Shown: positions 25,649 to 34,521 of the stretch, one piece after another
Numbering within the stretch: position 1 is the first letter of the stretch
How the letters are laid out: every line of letters starts with the position of its first letter
Assembly: GCA_016722705.1 (NCBI GenBank)
Contig: JADKGN010000004.1
Span: 124,001 to 188,000, forward strand
DNA: 64,000 bases
DNA from: Candidatus Dechloromonas phosphoritropha
GTDB lineage: Bacteria > Pseudomonadota > Gammaproteobacteria > Burkholderiales > Rhodocyclaceae
Reading direction: 5' to 3'
Translations under genes and position numbers: made by a program
Notes under the pieces: model-generated
Database searches by the model: none
Told to the model about the DNA's origin: nothing
Seen by the model: only the letters and a program-made list of their open reading frames with translations

Positions 25649-26030
25649 CACTAGCGTCATCAGCGAGTTGTTGCGGCCCCGCCCCCATTCTGGTGTGCTG
25701 ACCTGGGCGGAACACCAACAGAGTTTCCTGCTCGCGGCGATTTCAGTCGATGAGTCGATGTTCGGTTTGATTCGCGGTGGCAACCACGCCCTGCGCGTAG
25801 CCTATGATTCGCTGCTGAACACGCGTTGCTCGGTGATGCCGATAACGCAAGAAATTGCCTACCGCGCCGGTCAGATGCGTGGCGAATTTTCACGGCGCGG
25901 CATCACTCGATCCCAGGCCGACATGCTCATCGCCGCCACCGCCCAGGCCCACAACCTCACCTTGGTCACCCGTAACGTCCGCGATTTCGACGGCTGCGGG
26001 ATCGGCCTGTTGAACCCATTTGCGGAATAG
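25635..26030 (+). CDS. vapC: PIN-domain ribonuclease toxin (VapC-like)
   Basis: The ATG at 25635 gives a 131-residue PIN-domain protein: the first acidic residue is in LVDTSVISELLRP, the second in SVDESMFGL (a D/E pair), and the third in SQADMLIAATAQAHNLTLVTRNVRDF, the conserved end of VapC/FitB-like toxins. The family cleaves RNA, often tRNA or rRNA. The overlap with the antitoxin gene supports coupled translation. The pair is the first module of the cassette between gcvT and gcvH and ends only 11 bp before the helicase gene. Confidence 0.92.
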   Translation: MQLVDTSVISELLRPRPHSGVLTWAEHQQSFLLAAISVDESMFGLIRGGNHALRVAYDSLLNTRCSVMPITQEIAYRAGQMRGEFSRRGITRSQADMLIAATAQAHNLTLVTRNVRDFDGCGIGLLNPFAE

Positions 26031-26041
26031 CAAGCTGCGCA

Positions 26042-29000
26042 ATGGCCACCAACGCCTCTGATCTTTTCATCGTTGACAACAGCGATTCAAGCTGGAAAGT
26101 ACGATCTTATCTGAAGGACTGGTGCGAGCTTTCGCGAGCGATTGACATTGCAACAGGCTATTTCGAGATTGGAGCGTTGCTTACACTCGAAGACAAATGG
26201 CAGTCCGTTGCAAAAATCCGCATCCTCATGGGTGATGAGGTTTCCCTCAGAACCAAACGCGCTTTCGTTCAAAGCCTGCAAAAGATCAGCAATCGCCTTG
26301 ACGCCAGCGTCGAAACCGAGAAAAGTCAAAATGACTTTCTAAAAGGCGTACCCGCCATCGTTGAAGCCGTACGATCAGGCAAAATCGAATGCCGTGTCTT
26401 CCGCAAGGATAAGTTCCACGCCAAGGCCTACCTGACGCACGGCAAGGCCGCCGTAATCGGCTCATTTGGCCTGGTTGGCTCTTCAAACTTTACTTACCCC
26501 GGCCTGACTGGCAACGTGGAACTCAATGTCCAGATTCGCGGCCCGGAAGTCGGCCTGCTTCAAGAATGGTATGAGCGTCATTGGAACGAAGCGGAAGACG
26601 TCGGTCCCGACCTGCTGCGAACGCTCGAACGCCACACACGCAACTACAGTCCGTTCGAAGTGTGGGCCAAGGCGCTCGACGAACTCATGCGCGGTCACGA
26701 ACTCACTCCTGACGAATGGGATCGCGAGCACTCCAAGCTGTTCCCCATTCTGGCCAAGTATCAGCAGGATGCTTACAAAAATCTCATTCAGATCGCTGAC
26801 CGCTTCGGCTCTGCGTTCCTATGCGATGGCGTTGGCCTTGGTAAAACATTCGTCGGTCTGATGCTGCTGGAACGCATGGTCGTCCGCGAAGGCCGTCGGG
26901 TGGTCCTGTTCGCCCCCAAAGCAGCACGGGAAGACGTTTGGGAGCGCGCCATTCAGCGCTACCTGCCGCATCTGAACAGCGGCTTCGTCAACTTCGTCGT
27001 CTACAACCACACCGACCTGCAACGCAGAGGCCGCTGGCAGCGCGATATCGAACTCACACTGCGCGACGCCGATATTGTGCTGATCGACGAAGCCCACCAC
27101 TTCCGCAATCCCGGCATCAAGGGTGAAGGGCAGAAAGAGGCATCCCGTTACCGGCTGCTCCAGCGATACCTGCAATCAGGCGGTCGGCCAAAACAGCTCT
27201 TTCTGCTGACCGCCACGCCGGTCAACAACTCGATCCACGATTTCCGCCACATGATCGAGCTGGCCGGCAACGAAACCGTGTACGCCACACAGTTGGGCAT
27301 TCACAACCTGCGCGCTCACTTCAACCAGTTGGAAAAGCACTTGCTCGGCAAGTCACCGGCCACGACGCAGCTCAATCTCGAATTCGGCACCGAAATTTTT
27401 GCCGCCGAGCAGGCCCTGCGCACCGACCGCATCTTTGCCGCAATCGTCGTTCAGCGTAGCCGCGGCTATGTCAAGGAAAGCCAGCGCCAGCAGAATGCCA
27501 GCGAGGCGCTATTCCCAGAGCGAGAAGCCCCTAACGTTGTCGCCTACAACCTCAAAGCCACCTACGGCAAACTGCTTACCGCCGTAGAACAGGCATTCAA
27601 CAAGAAAAATCCGCTGTTCGTACTCGGCATTTACTACCCGCTGCCCTACTGGAAGGGCGACAAAGCCGATCAACAACTCACCTCTTTCGACGAAGGCCGG
27701 CAGAAACAGGTTGTCACCCTGATCCGCACCCTCTTCCTCAAGCGCTTCGAGAGCTCCGCCCGTGCCTTCGAGAGTTCCTGTTGGCGCCTGCTGCAAAAAC
27801 TGCTGGCCTGGGTCACCGTCCATAGCCATACCGATCACGACAAACGCCGCCTGGAGCGCTGGAAGATCAATCACGGGGCACTCATCAATTACAGCCAGTC
27901 GCACAACCATGAACTGTGGCCCGACGAAGCCGATGAAGACCAGGTTGAAGAATTCCTGACCGAGGATCATCTCGCCGCCGTCGAGCAACTCGATGCCGAT
28001 CTCTACAAAATCAACGAAATCATCGACGACAACTATGACGACCTTAACCAGCTTGCCGAATTTCTCAACCTGTTAGGCGAGGCCAAGCCCGAACGCGACG
28101 ACAAGCTCAAGGCGCTCATCAAGCTGCTCAAGAACGACGCGGTGATGAAGAAGGAAAAGCTCATCCTGTTCACCGAGTTCGCCGACACTGCCCGCTATCT
28201 CGAACAGCAGCTCACACAAGCCGGGCTCACCGGCATCTGCCGCATCGATGGCGGCAGCAGTCAAAAGCAGCGCAGCGACGTGATCCGCCGCTTCTCGCCC
28301 TATTACAACGAAACCTCCTCCGCCGAACTCATTGCCGCAGGCAAGGAAGAAATCCGCATTCTCGTCGCCACCGATGTGCTGTCGGAAGGTTTGAATCTTC
28401 AGGACGCCACCCACCTCATCAACTACGACCTGCACTGGAATCCGGTGCGCCTGATGCAGCGTATCGGACGCGTAGACCGGCGCATGAACCCGGACATCGA
28501 GGCCCATATGATCGCCGACCACCCGGAGCGCAAAAAACTGCGCGGCAAAACCGCCTTCTGGAACTTCCTGCCACCCGACGAGCTGGACGAACTGCTGCGC
28601 CTCTTCCAGCGCGTCACCCACAAAACCCTGCTCATCTCACGCACGCTCGGCATCGAAGGCCGCAAGCTACTGACGCCGGATGACGAGTTCGATCCGGTCA
28701 AGGAACTCAACGAACAATGCGACGGCCAGCTTTCCGACACCGAAAATCTGCGTCTCGAATACGAACGCCTGATGGCGGCCCAACCCGAGTTGGCCGCCCA
28801 GCTTGCCGGATTCCCGCTAAAAGCGTTTTCCGGCAAGGAAAGCCCGAAGCCAGATAGCCGGGCCGTGTTTTTCTGCTACCGCATACCCCGGCCGGACAGC
28901 AATCTTTCCGACCCTGAAACCGGCCAGCCGCGCTGGTCAGACGCTTCGGGGCTGACCGTCTGGGCCTGTTTCGACCTGGAAGGCAAAGCAGTGCTCACCG

Positions 29001-29188
29001 ACGCCGGCCCCATCGCGGCCCTGATTCGGTCCACACCGGAAAATCAACGAAAAACGGTGGTCGACCGCAACACGCTCTCGGAACTACGCAAACAGGTTGA
29101 AAAACAACTGATCGCCAAATTCCTTCGCCCCCTGCAAGCGCCGCTGGGTGTCTCCCCGGTGCTCAAATGCTGGATGGAGCTCAACTGA
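26042..29188 (+). CDS. PLD-like nuclease/SNF2-type helicase of a restriction-defence system
   Basis: The product has 1048 residues. The N-terminal region (about 1-190) is a phospholipase-D-like domain with one HxK motif (FHAKAYLTHGK, His126/Lys128) followed by GSSNFT, as in PLD-family nucleases. A DEXH/SNF2 ATPase follows: Walker A DGVGLGKTFVG (about 262-272), DEAH box VLIDEAHHFRNPG (348-357) and TATPVNNS. The second RecA domain has ILFTEFADTARYL, VATDVLSEGLNLQ and QRIGRVDRRMNP (about 775-820). It is predicted to translocate on DNA and possibly cut it. The stop overlaps the methyltransferase start (TGATG), so the two work together. Confidence 0.9.
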   Translation: MATNASDLFIVDNSDSSWKVRSYLKDWCELSRAIDIATGYFEIGALLTLEDKWQSVAKIRILMGDEVSLRTKRAFVQSLQKISNRLDASVETEKSQNDFLKGVPAIVEAVRSGKIECRVFRKDKFHAKAYLTHGKAAVIGSFGLVGSSNFTYPGLTGNVELNVQIRGPEVGLLQEWYERHWNEAEDVGPDLLRTLERHTRNYSPFEVWAKALDELMRGHELTPDEWDREHSKLFPILAKYQQDAYKNLIQIADRFGSAFLCDGVGLGKTFVGLMLLERMVVREGRRVVLFAPKAAREDVWERAIQRYLPHLNSGFVNFVVYNHTDLQRRGRWQRDIELTLRDADIVLIDEAHHFRNPGIKGEGQKEASRYRLLQRYLQSGGRPKQLFLLTATPVNNSIHDFRHMIELAGNETVYATQLGIHNLRAHFNQLEKHLLGKSPATTQLNLEFGTEIFAAEQALRTDRIFAAIVVQRSRGYVKESQRQQNASEALFPEREAPNVVAYNLKATYGKLLTAVEQAFNKKNPLFVLGIYYPLPYWKGDKADQQLTSFDEGRQKQVVTLIRTLFLKRFESSARAFESSCWRLLQKLLAWVTVHSHTDHDKRRLERWKINHGALINYSQSHNHELWPDEADEDQVEEFLTEDHLAAVEQLDADLYKINEIIDDNYDDLNQLAEFLNLLGEAKPERDDKLKALIKLLKNDAVMKKEKLILFTEFADTARYLEQQLTQAGLTGICRIDGGSSQKQRSDVIRRFSPYYNETSSAELIAAGKEEIRILVATDVLSEGLNLQDATHLINYDLHWNPVRLMQRIGRVDRRMNPDIEAHMIADHPERKKLRGKTAFWNFLPPDELDELLRLFQRVTHKTLLISRTLGIEGRKLLTPDDEFDPVKELNEQCDGQLSDTENLRLEYERLMAAQPELAAQLAGFPLKAFSGKESPKPDSRAVFFCYRIPRPDSNLSDPETGQPRWSDASGLTVWACFDLEGKAVLTDAGPIAALIRSTPENQRKTVVDRNTLSELRKQVEKQLIAKFLRPLQAPLGVSPVLKCWMELN

Positions 29189-32100
29189 TGGCCGCCAATA
29201 GCCTTCGCAACATCCATGCCTTTCCCGAACTTGTCCGCTACCTCGAAGACGAACTCGACTGGCCGCTACGGGAATACGGTTTCGACGAACTCACCTTCGA
29301 GTTCACACCCGCCGAACTGGGCTTGAAGGAAGAAGACGCCGCCCGCATCAAGACCATCCATCAACTGCGTCCACTGGTCAGCGGCCAGCCTTGGGGAATC
29401 TTCTTCGTCGAATTCGAAAACAAGAAACTGCCCGTCGTCGTCCTGCGCCGCATCCTCTCGCACCTCGTTATCAAAAAGCGCGCCTCGGCCAACAAAGCCA
29501 GCGCGCCCGCCTGGCATGCCGAAGACCTGCTTTTCGTCACCGCTTTTGGTGAAGAAGACACCGATGCACGCGAAATCGCCTTCGCCCATTTCCACCAAAA
29601 TGCCGGGGACTTGCCCACCCTGAATGTATTGGGTTGGGATGGCGGCGATACCCCGCTCAAACTGGCGAACGTCGATCGCGCCCTGCACCAGCGTTTGCGC
29701 TGGCCGGAAGACGAAAACGATACCCAAGCCTGGCGCGAAACCTGGGCCAAACCCTTCCGCCATCGCATCGGCCATGTCATCCAGACTGCTGACCTGCTTG
29801 CCGAAGAACTCGCCAGACTGGCGCGCGGCATTCGCGACAAAGCGAAACGCCTGCTGGCCGCCGAGTCGGAGCGCGGCGCGCTCACCAAGCTCTACAAAGC
29901 CTTTCAGACGGCGCTGATCCATGACCTGACGCCGGAAACCTTCGCCGACACCTACGCCCAGACCATTACCTACGGTCTGCTCACCGCCGCCATCTCGCGC
30001 ACCGAAATGAGCGAAGGCCGCCACGGCACTGCCCTAATCGCCGACAACGTTGTCGACATGGTGCCCATCACCAATCCCTTCCTCAAGGAAATGCTGCAGA
30101 CTTTCCTCAAGGCAGGCGGGCGCAAGGGCGGCATCGATTTTGACGAACTCGGCATTCAGGACGTCGTGGAAGTGCTGCGCGGCGAGGAAACCGATCTACC
30201 CGCCATCCTGCGTGATTTCGGTAACAAGACGCGGGGCGAAGACCCGGTCATTTACTTCTACGAGCACTTCCTGGGTGCCTACAATAAGCAACTCAAAATC
30301 CAGCGCGGCGTCTTCTACACCCCGCAGCCAGTAGTCAGCTACATCGTCCGTAGCGTCCACGAACTTCTGCAAACGGAATTCGGGCTTGCCGATGGTCTGG
30401 CCGACACGACGACTTGGGGCGAAATGCTGACCAGGCATCCGGAGATGAAACTCCCGCCGCTCACCGACGAGCCGGGCGAAAAGCGAACCATCTCCCCGGA
30501 CGAACCCTTCGTCCAAATCCTCGACCCCGCCACCGGCACCGCCACCTTCCTCGTCGAAGTCATCGCTGTCATTCACCGCACCCTCGTGGCGAAGTGGAAA
30601 CAGCAGCGCCTCACCGACGTCCAGCAGCACACCGCGTGGAATGACTACGTGCCGAAGCACCTCCTCCTACGCCTCCACGCATTCGAGCTGATGATGGCCC
30701 CCTACGCCATCGCCCACATGAAAATCGGCCTCAAGCTCGCCGAGACCGGCTACCGCTTTGGCACCGAGGAACGCGCCCGCATCTACCTCACCAACGCCCT
30801 CGAACCATGGGTGAAACAGCTCCCGCTCATCGGCTTCGACGCCCTCGCCCACGAAGCCGCCGCCGTCAACGAAATCAAACGGCACAAGCGCTTCACCGTC
30901 GTTATTGGCAACCCGCCGTATTCAGTAACCAGCACTAATTTCAATCCGTTCATTGATGGCCTAATGGACGACTACAAGAAACATGTGCGGGGCGAGCAAG
31001 GTCTCGTTGCTTTAGCCGACGACTACCTTAAATTTGTTCGGCTGAGTCAGAAGCTATTGGCGGCTCCAAACTGCGGTGTTTGGGGCATGATTACCAACCA
31101 CGGATACCTCAAGGGCGTGATTCATCGTGGAGTAAGGAAGGAACTGCTCGGTCAGTTCAACGCGATGTTCGTTCTCGACCTCCATGGTGATTCAAACATC
31201 GGTGAGCGGGTGCCAGCAGGCAAAAGCAACGAAAACGTATTCGACATTCAGCAGGGGGTTGCCGTCTCCATCGCAGTTCGCCCGTTCGGGAAGCCATCCA
31301 CGAGCACAGTTCGCCACACCGATCTATGGGGCAATCGAAACGAGAAATACGCTGACCTCGCCTTCCATCCAATCTCACTTCGAAAGTGGACCGACCTGCG
31401 TCCGGTAGAGCCGCGGTATTTCTTGATTCCGTTCGATGACGCGAACTCGGCCGAATACGAAGATTACCCGTCGCTCAAGGATTTGATGGCGGTCAATTCG
31501 TGCGGAGTGAAAACTCACCGAGACGGCATAGTGATTGACTGTAACAAGAAAACGCTGGTCGCTCGGATGTCGGACATTGCCACCGAGCACCGTTTAGAAC
31601 TGTTACGCGAACGCTACGGCATCACCGATACCCCAAACTGGAAACTCAAAGACGCGCAGCTCAAGATTAGGGCGGACGAGGTTCCGCAGTTTATCCAGCA
31701 CCTCACTTACCGGCCATTTGACTTCCGTTGGATTTATTACAACCCGAAAATTATCGAGAAGGGCGATTCCAAGTATCCGACGCTCCGCCACATGCTACGC
31801 AGCAATGTCGCTTTGCTGAGCGCTCGCATCCAAGCCACCGGCATCTTCGATGCGGTGTTCGTCTCGAAATTTCTCGTTGAAATGAAAACAGCAGAGTCCT
31901 CGCGAAGCTGCACGGTTTTCCCACTCTTCTTGACGGACGATGCTGACTCGCCACAAGCAAAGCTTTCAAACGATGGACTCAGGCCGAACCTGAACACGAA
32001 GATTTTGTTTTCATGGGCACAGAAGCTCGGTGTTAAGACGAAGGGAAACTTTGATTTGCCCGCCGGCCTGACGCCCGAAAATATCCTCCACTACGCCTAC

Positions 32101-32634
32101 GCGGTGTTTCACAGTCCCGGCTACCGGAGCCGCTACGCGGAGTTTCTGAAGATCGATTTCCCGCGCCTGCCGTTGACCGGGAACCTGGATCTGTTCCGCG
32201 CGCTGGCCCGGCTCGGCGGCGAACTCACCGCCCTGCACCTGCTGGAATCGCCCAAGCTCGCCCAGCCCATCACCGAGTTCATTGTCGGCCGGAACCCCGA
32301 AGTCGGTCGCGTCGCCTGGGCGGACGACACCGTCTGGATCGACGCCCCCACCTGCAAGACAGGAGCCACCCAAGCCCCCGGCAGCACCGGTTTCCAAGGC
32401 GTCCCCGAAGCCGTATGGAATTTCCACATCGGCGGCTATCAGGTCTGCGAGAAGTGGCTGAAAGACCGCAAGGGCCGCACGCTCTCGCCTGATGACATCA
32501 GCCATTACCAGCGCGTCGTCGTCGCCCTCAACGAAACCATCCGCCTGATGGCGGAAATCGACCGTATCATCGAAAGCCATGGAGGCTGGCCAGGGGCATT
32601 CGCCAGCAACGCGAAAGCAGGAACGCAGACATGA
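29188..32634 (+). CDS. Type ISP-like N6-adenine methyltransferase / specificity protein
   Basis: The ATG at 29188 overlaps the helicase stop and gives 1148 residues. The first 200 residues are of unknown fold (WPLREYGFDELTFEFTPAEL, WGIFFVEFENKKLPVVVLRR). A helical coupler follows (HDLTPETFADTYAQTITYGL), then the N6-adenine methyltransferase with motif I LDPATGTATFLVEV (near residue 443), motif IV GNPPYS (near 573), and a C-terminal target-recognition region with YRPFDFRWIYYNP (near 840). The coupler and the YRPFD motif are hallmarks of type ISP restriction enzymes (LlaGI, LlaBIII). Those are single proteins with nuclease and helicase N-terminal to the methylase; here that half is replaced by the separate upstream protein. 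Confidence 0.87.
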   Translation: MAANSLRNIHAFPELVRYLEDELDWPLREYGFDELTFEFTPAELGLKEEDAARIKTIHQLRPLVSGQPWGIFFVEFENKKLPVVVLRRILSHLVIKKRASANKASAPAWHAEDLLFVTAFGEEDTDAREIAFAHFHQNAGDLPTLNVLGWDGGDTPLKLANVDRALHQRLRWPEDENDTQAWRETWAKPFRHRIGHVIQTADLLAEELARLARGIRDKAKRLLAAESERGALTKLYKAFQTALIHDLTPETFADTYAQTITYGLLTAAISRTEMSEGRHGTALIADNVVDMVPITNPFLKEMLQTFLKAGGRKGGIDFDELGIQDVVEVLRGEETDLPAILRDFGNKTRGEDPVIYFYEHFLGAYNKQLKIQRGVFYTPQPVVSYIVRSVHELLQTEFGLADGLADTTTWGEMLTRHPEMKLPPLTDEPGEKRTISPDEPFVQILDPATGTATFLVEVIAVIHRTLVAKWKQQRLTDVQQHTAWNDYVPKHLLLRLHAFELMMAPYAIAHMKIGLKLAETGYRFGTEERARIYLTNALEPWVKQLPLIGFDALAHEAAAVNEIKRHKRFTVVIGNPPYSVTSTNFNPFIDGLMDDYKKHVRGEQGLVALADDYLKFVRLSQKLLAAPNCGVWGMITNHGYLKGVIHRGVRKELLGQFNAMFVLDLHGDSNIGERVPAGKSNENVFDIQQGVAVSIAVRPFGKPSTSTVRHTDLWGNRNEKYADLAFHPISLRKWTDLRPVEPRYFLIPFDDANSAEYEDYPSLKDLMAVNSCGVKTHRDGIVIDCNKKTLVARMSDIATEHRLELLRERYGITDTPNWKLKDAQLKIRADEVPQFIQHLTYRPFDFRWIYYNPKIIEKGDSKYPTLRHMLRSNVALLSARIQATGIFDAVFVSKFLVEMKTAESSRSCTVFPLFLTDDADSPQAKLSNDGLRPNLNTKILFSWAQKLGVKTKGNFDLPAGLTPENILHYAYAVFHSPGYRSRYAEFLKIDFPRLPLTGNLDLFRALARLGGELTALHLLESPKLAQPITEFIVGRNPEVGRVAWADDTVWIDAPTCKTGATQAPGSTGFQGVPEAVWNFHIGGYQVCEKWLKDRKGRTLSPDDISHYQRVVVALNETIRLMAEIDRIIESHGGWPGAFASNAKAGTQT

Positions 32635-33716
32635 AAACACTCCGACAGGTCAATATCGAAGGCTTCAAGTCCATCGCCAAGCAGACGTTGGACTTGGGCG
32701 ATCTCAACGTGGTGATCGGCCCCAACGGCTCTGGCAAGTCCAATCTGATTGGCGTGTTCCGCTTGCTGGATCGTGTGCTTTCCAGAAACCTGCAGCTCTA
32801 TGTGGCGGAACAGGGCGGAGCCGACCGCTTCCTGCATCATGGCCAGAAGCACACGCCGGCCATGGAAGTGAATTTTGATTTTGCCCAGAACGCTTACGGA
32901 TTCAGGCTCAAGCCCGCGTTGGGAGACAGCCTGGTTTTTGAAACGGAATCTGTGGCTTATCACGGGCGCTGGAATTACGCCGAGGTTATCGCCCAAGGTC
33001 ATTCCGAAAGCAAGCTTGAGCAGGCTGCCAAGGAGGGCAAAAACCAGGTACCCGCGTATGTCTATCCCCAGATCGCGAACTGGGTCGTATATCACTTTCA
33101 CGACACGTCGGATTCCGCGCCTAGCAAGCGCACCTGCGACATCGCCGACAACCGTTTCCTGCGTCCGGATGCCGCCAACCTGGCAGCCTATCTCTACTGG
33201 CTGCGGGAGCGGCATGCCACTGAATATGGTCACATCGTCGAGCATGTGCGCCTGATGGCGCCTTTTTTCGACGATTTCTTGCTGGAGCCGTCACGGGTCA
33301 ACCCAGACAAGATCAAGTTGGAATGGCGTCAGGAGGGGTCGGATGCCTATTTCGACGCCTACTCCCTGTCGGATGGCACTCTGCGATTTATCTGCCTGGC
33401 CACGCTGCTGCTTCAACCGACGCATTCCATGCCAACACTGATTCTGCTTGATGAACCGGAACTGGGCCTGCATCCCGCAGCAATTAGGCTCTTGGCGGAG
33501 ATGCTGGAGGCCGCTGCTCAGAGCCGGCAGGTATTGCTGGCCACGCAATCCGTGACCTTGCTCAATCAGTTCGAACCTGAGCACGTCATCGTGGCAGAGA
33601 ACGACGGACGAGCGACGACCTTCAACCGTATCGACGAGCTGGCGCTAAAGGAATGGTTGGAAAGCTACAGCCTCGGTGAATTGTGGGAGAAGAACGTCCT
33701 CGGGGGACGACCGTGA
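32631..33716 (+). CDS. AAA_21-type ATPase (OLD/RecF-like)
   Basis: This 361-residue ATPase has Walker A VIGPNGSGKSNLIGVFRLL at the N-terminus (about residues 29-47), a signature-like SLSDGTLRFICLATLLL, Walker B LILLDEPELGLHPAAI and a switch region QVLLATQSVTLLNQF. The single-chain ABC/SMC-like head is typical of AAA_21/AAA_15 defence ATPases that pair with a small effector. It overlaps the methyltransferase gene by 4 bases and the DUF4276 gene by 4 bases, so all four genes form one translationally coupled unit. It lacks a fused TOPRIM domain, so an effector role would fall to its partner. Confidence 0.9.
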   Translation: MKTLRQVNIEGFKSIAKQTLDLGDLNVVIGPNGSGKSNLIGVFRLLDRVLSRNLQLYVAEQGGADRFLHHGQKHTPAMEVNFDFAQNAYGFRLKPALGDSLVFETESVAYHGRWNYAEVIAQGHSESKLEQAAKEGKNQVPAYVYPQIANWVVYHFHDTSDSAPSKRTCDIADNRFLRPDAANLAAYLYWLRERHATEYGHIVEHVRLMAPFFDDFLLEPSRVNPDKIKLEWRQEGSDAYFDAYSLSDGTLRFICLATLLLQPTHSMPTLILLDEPELGLHPAAIRLLAEMLEAAAQSRQVLLATQSVTLLNQFEPEHVIVAENDGRATTFNRIDELALKEWLESYSLGELWEKNVLGGRP

Positions 33717-34510
33717 CACGCTTGTTGATACTGGTGGAAGGCCAGTCGGAGGAGATATTCGTCAACCGTACCTTGGCGCCGCATCTGGCGGCATATGGGG
33801 TATTCGTGGCAAAGCCAATCCTGATCTGGACAAAACGTCTGGCTGGGGGCAGTGGCTATCGCGGTGGTGTTAGCCATTACCAACAGATTCGCAGCAGCCT
33901 CAATCCACTCCTTCGAGACAACGCCGCCTGGGTGACTACCCTGATTGACTTCTACGCCCTACCTGCCGACTTTCCGGGGCCCGCTTCTTCTTCGGGCCAT
34001 GAGGCCCCTAGAACCAGGGTGGCCTCCACTACTCAGGCATTCGCCGAGGATGTTGCGCATACGCGCTTTCTCCCGTTTCTCGCGCTGCATGAGTTCGAGG
34101 CTTGGTTATTTTCCTCACCGCAGACAGTGGCTGGTCATTTCAATAGTGGAGGTCTCGCAAATCGCATGCAGGCGATGGTTGCCGCAGCGCGTGAGGCCGA
34201 ATTGATTGACGGTAATCCAGTGACTCATCCTAAGGCGCGCATACGCGGTTTGGTGCCGACATACAAGGAAGTCGCCGATGGCGCGACGATCTTGGGAAAG
34301 ATAGGCATAGAGCCAATCCGAGCCACGTGCCCGCACTTCGCTCAGTGGCTAGGTCAGTTGGAAGCCTTGGGCACTTCAATGAGTTGGAACAGAAAACGAA
34401 AACGCCATGAGTATAGGAGCCCCGAAGGTTTACACGGCACGTGGCCGAATTTTGCTCACAGCTTTGAATTGAATTGCCAATCAACTATCTTTAATCGACA
34501 ACGCTTTTAA
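33713..34510 (+). CDS. DUF4276 family protein, partner of the AAA_21 ATPase
   Basis: A GTG at 33713 overlapping the ATPase stop gives 265 residues. The start TRLLILVEGQSEEIFVNRTLAPHL is the DUF4276 signature and resembles the first acidic motif of TOPRIM-like folds (V-E-G-x-x-E). TLIDFYALPADFPGP and LPFLALHEFEAWLFSSPQ are further family motifs. DUF4276 commonly pairs with AAA_21 ATPases; TOPRIM-like nuclease activity is inference. The last 45 residues (after LGQLEALG) are atypical, and their coding sequence contains a promoter-like element, suggesting that the native end was lost and that the frame reads into old gcv upstream sequence. Confidence 0.82.
   Translation: MTRLLILVEGQSEEIFVNRTLAPHLAAYGVFVAKPILIWTKRLAGGSGYRGGVSHYQQIRSSLNPLLRDNAAWVTTLIDFYALPADFPGPASSSGHEAPRTRVASTTQAFAEDVAHTRFLPFLALHEFEAWLFSSPQTVAGHFNSGGLANRMQAMVAAAREAELIDGNPVTHPKARIRGLVPTYKEVADGATILGKIGIEPIRATCPHFAQWLGQLEALGTSMSWNRKRKRHEYRSPEGLHGTWPNFAHSFELNCQSTIFNRQRF
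34464..34491 (+). promoter_or_regulatory. Candidate sigma-70 promoter for gcvH
   Basis: TTGAAT (34464-34469) and TATCTT (34486-34491) are separated by 16 bp, 30 bp before the gcvH ATG, in an AT-rich stretch that is also the end of the DUF4276 reading frame. It would give gcvHP expression independent of the riboswitch and of the defence genes. Found by eye only. Confidence 0.4.
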
Positions 34511-34521
34511 GGAGCCCCCTC

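Noticed and set aside
26042..32634. DISARM or BREX system
   Set aside because: The core genes of DISARM (drmA, drmB, drmC) and BREX (brxC, pglZ, brxL) are absent; only a helicase and a methylase resemble accessory parts.
33979..34016. GC-rich inverted stretch in the DUF4276 gene as another copy of the 29-bp repeat
   Set aside because: It can form a GGGGCC...GGCCCC hairpin but does not align with the repeat family.
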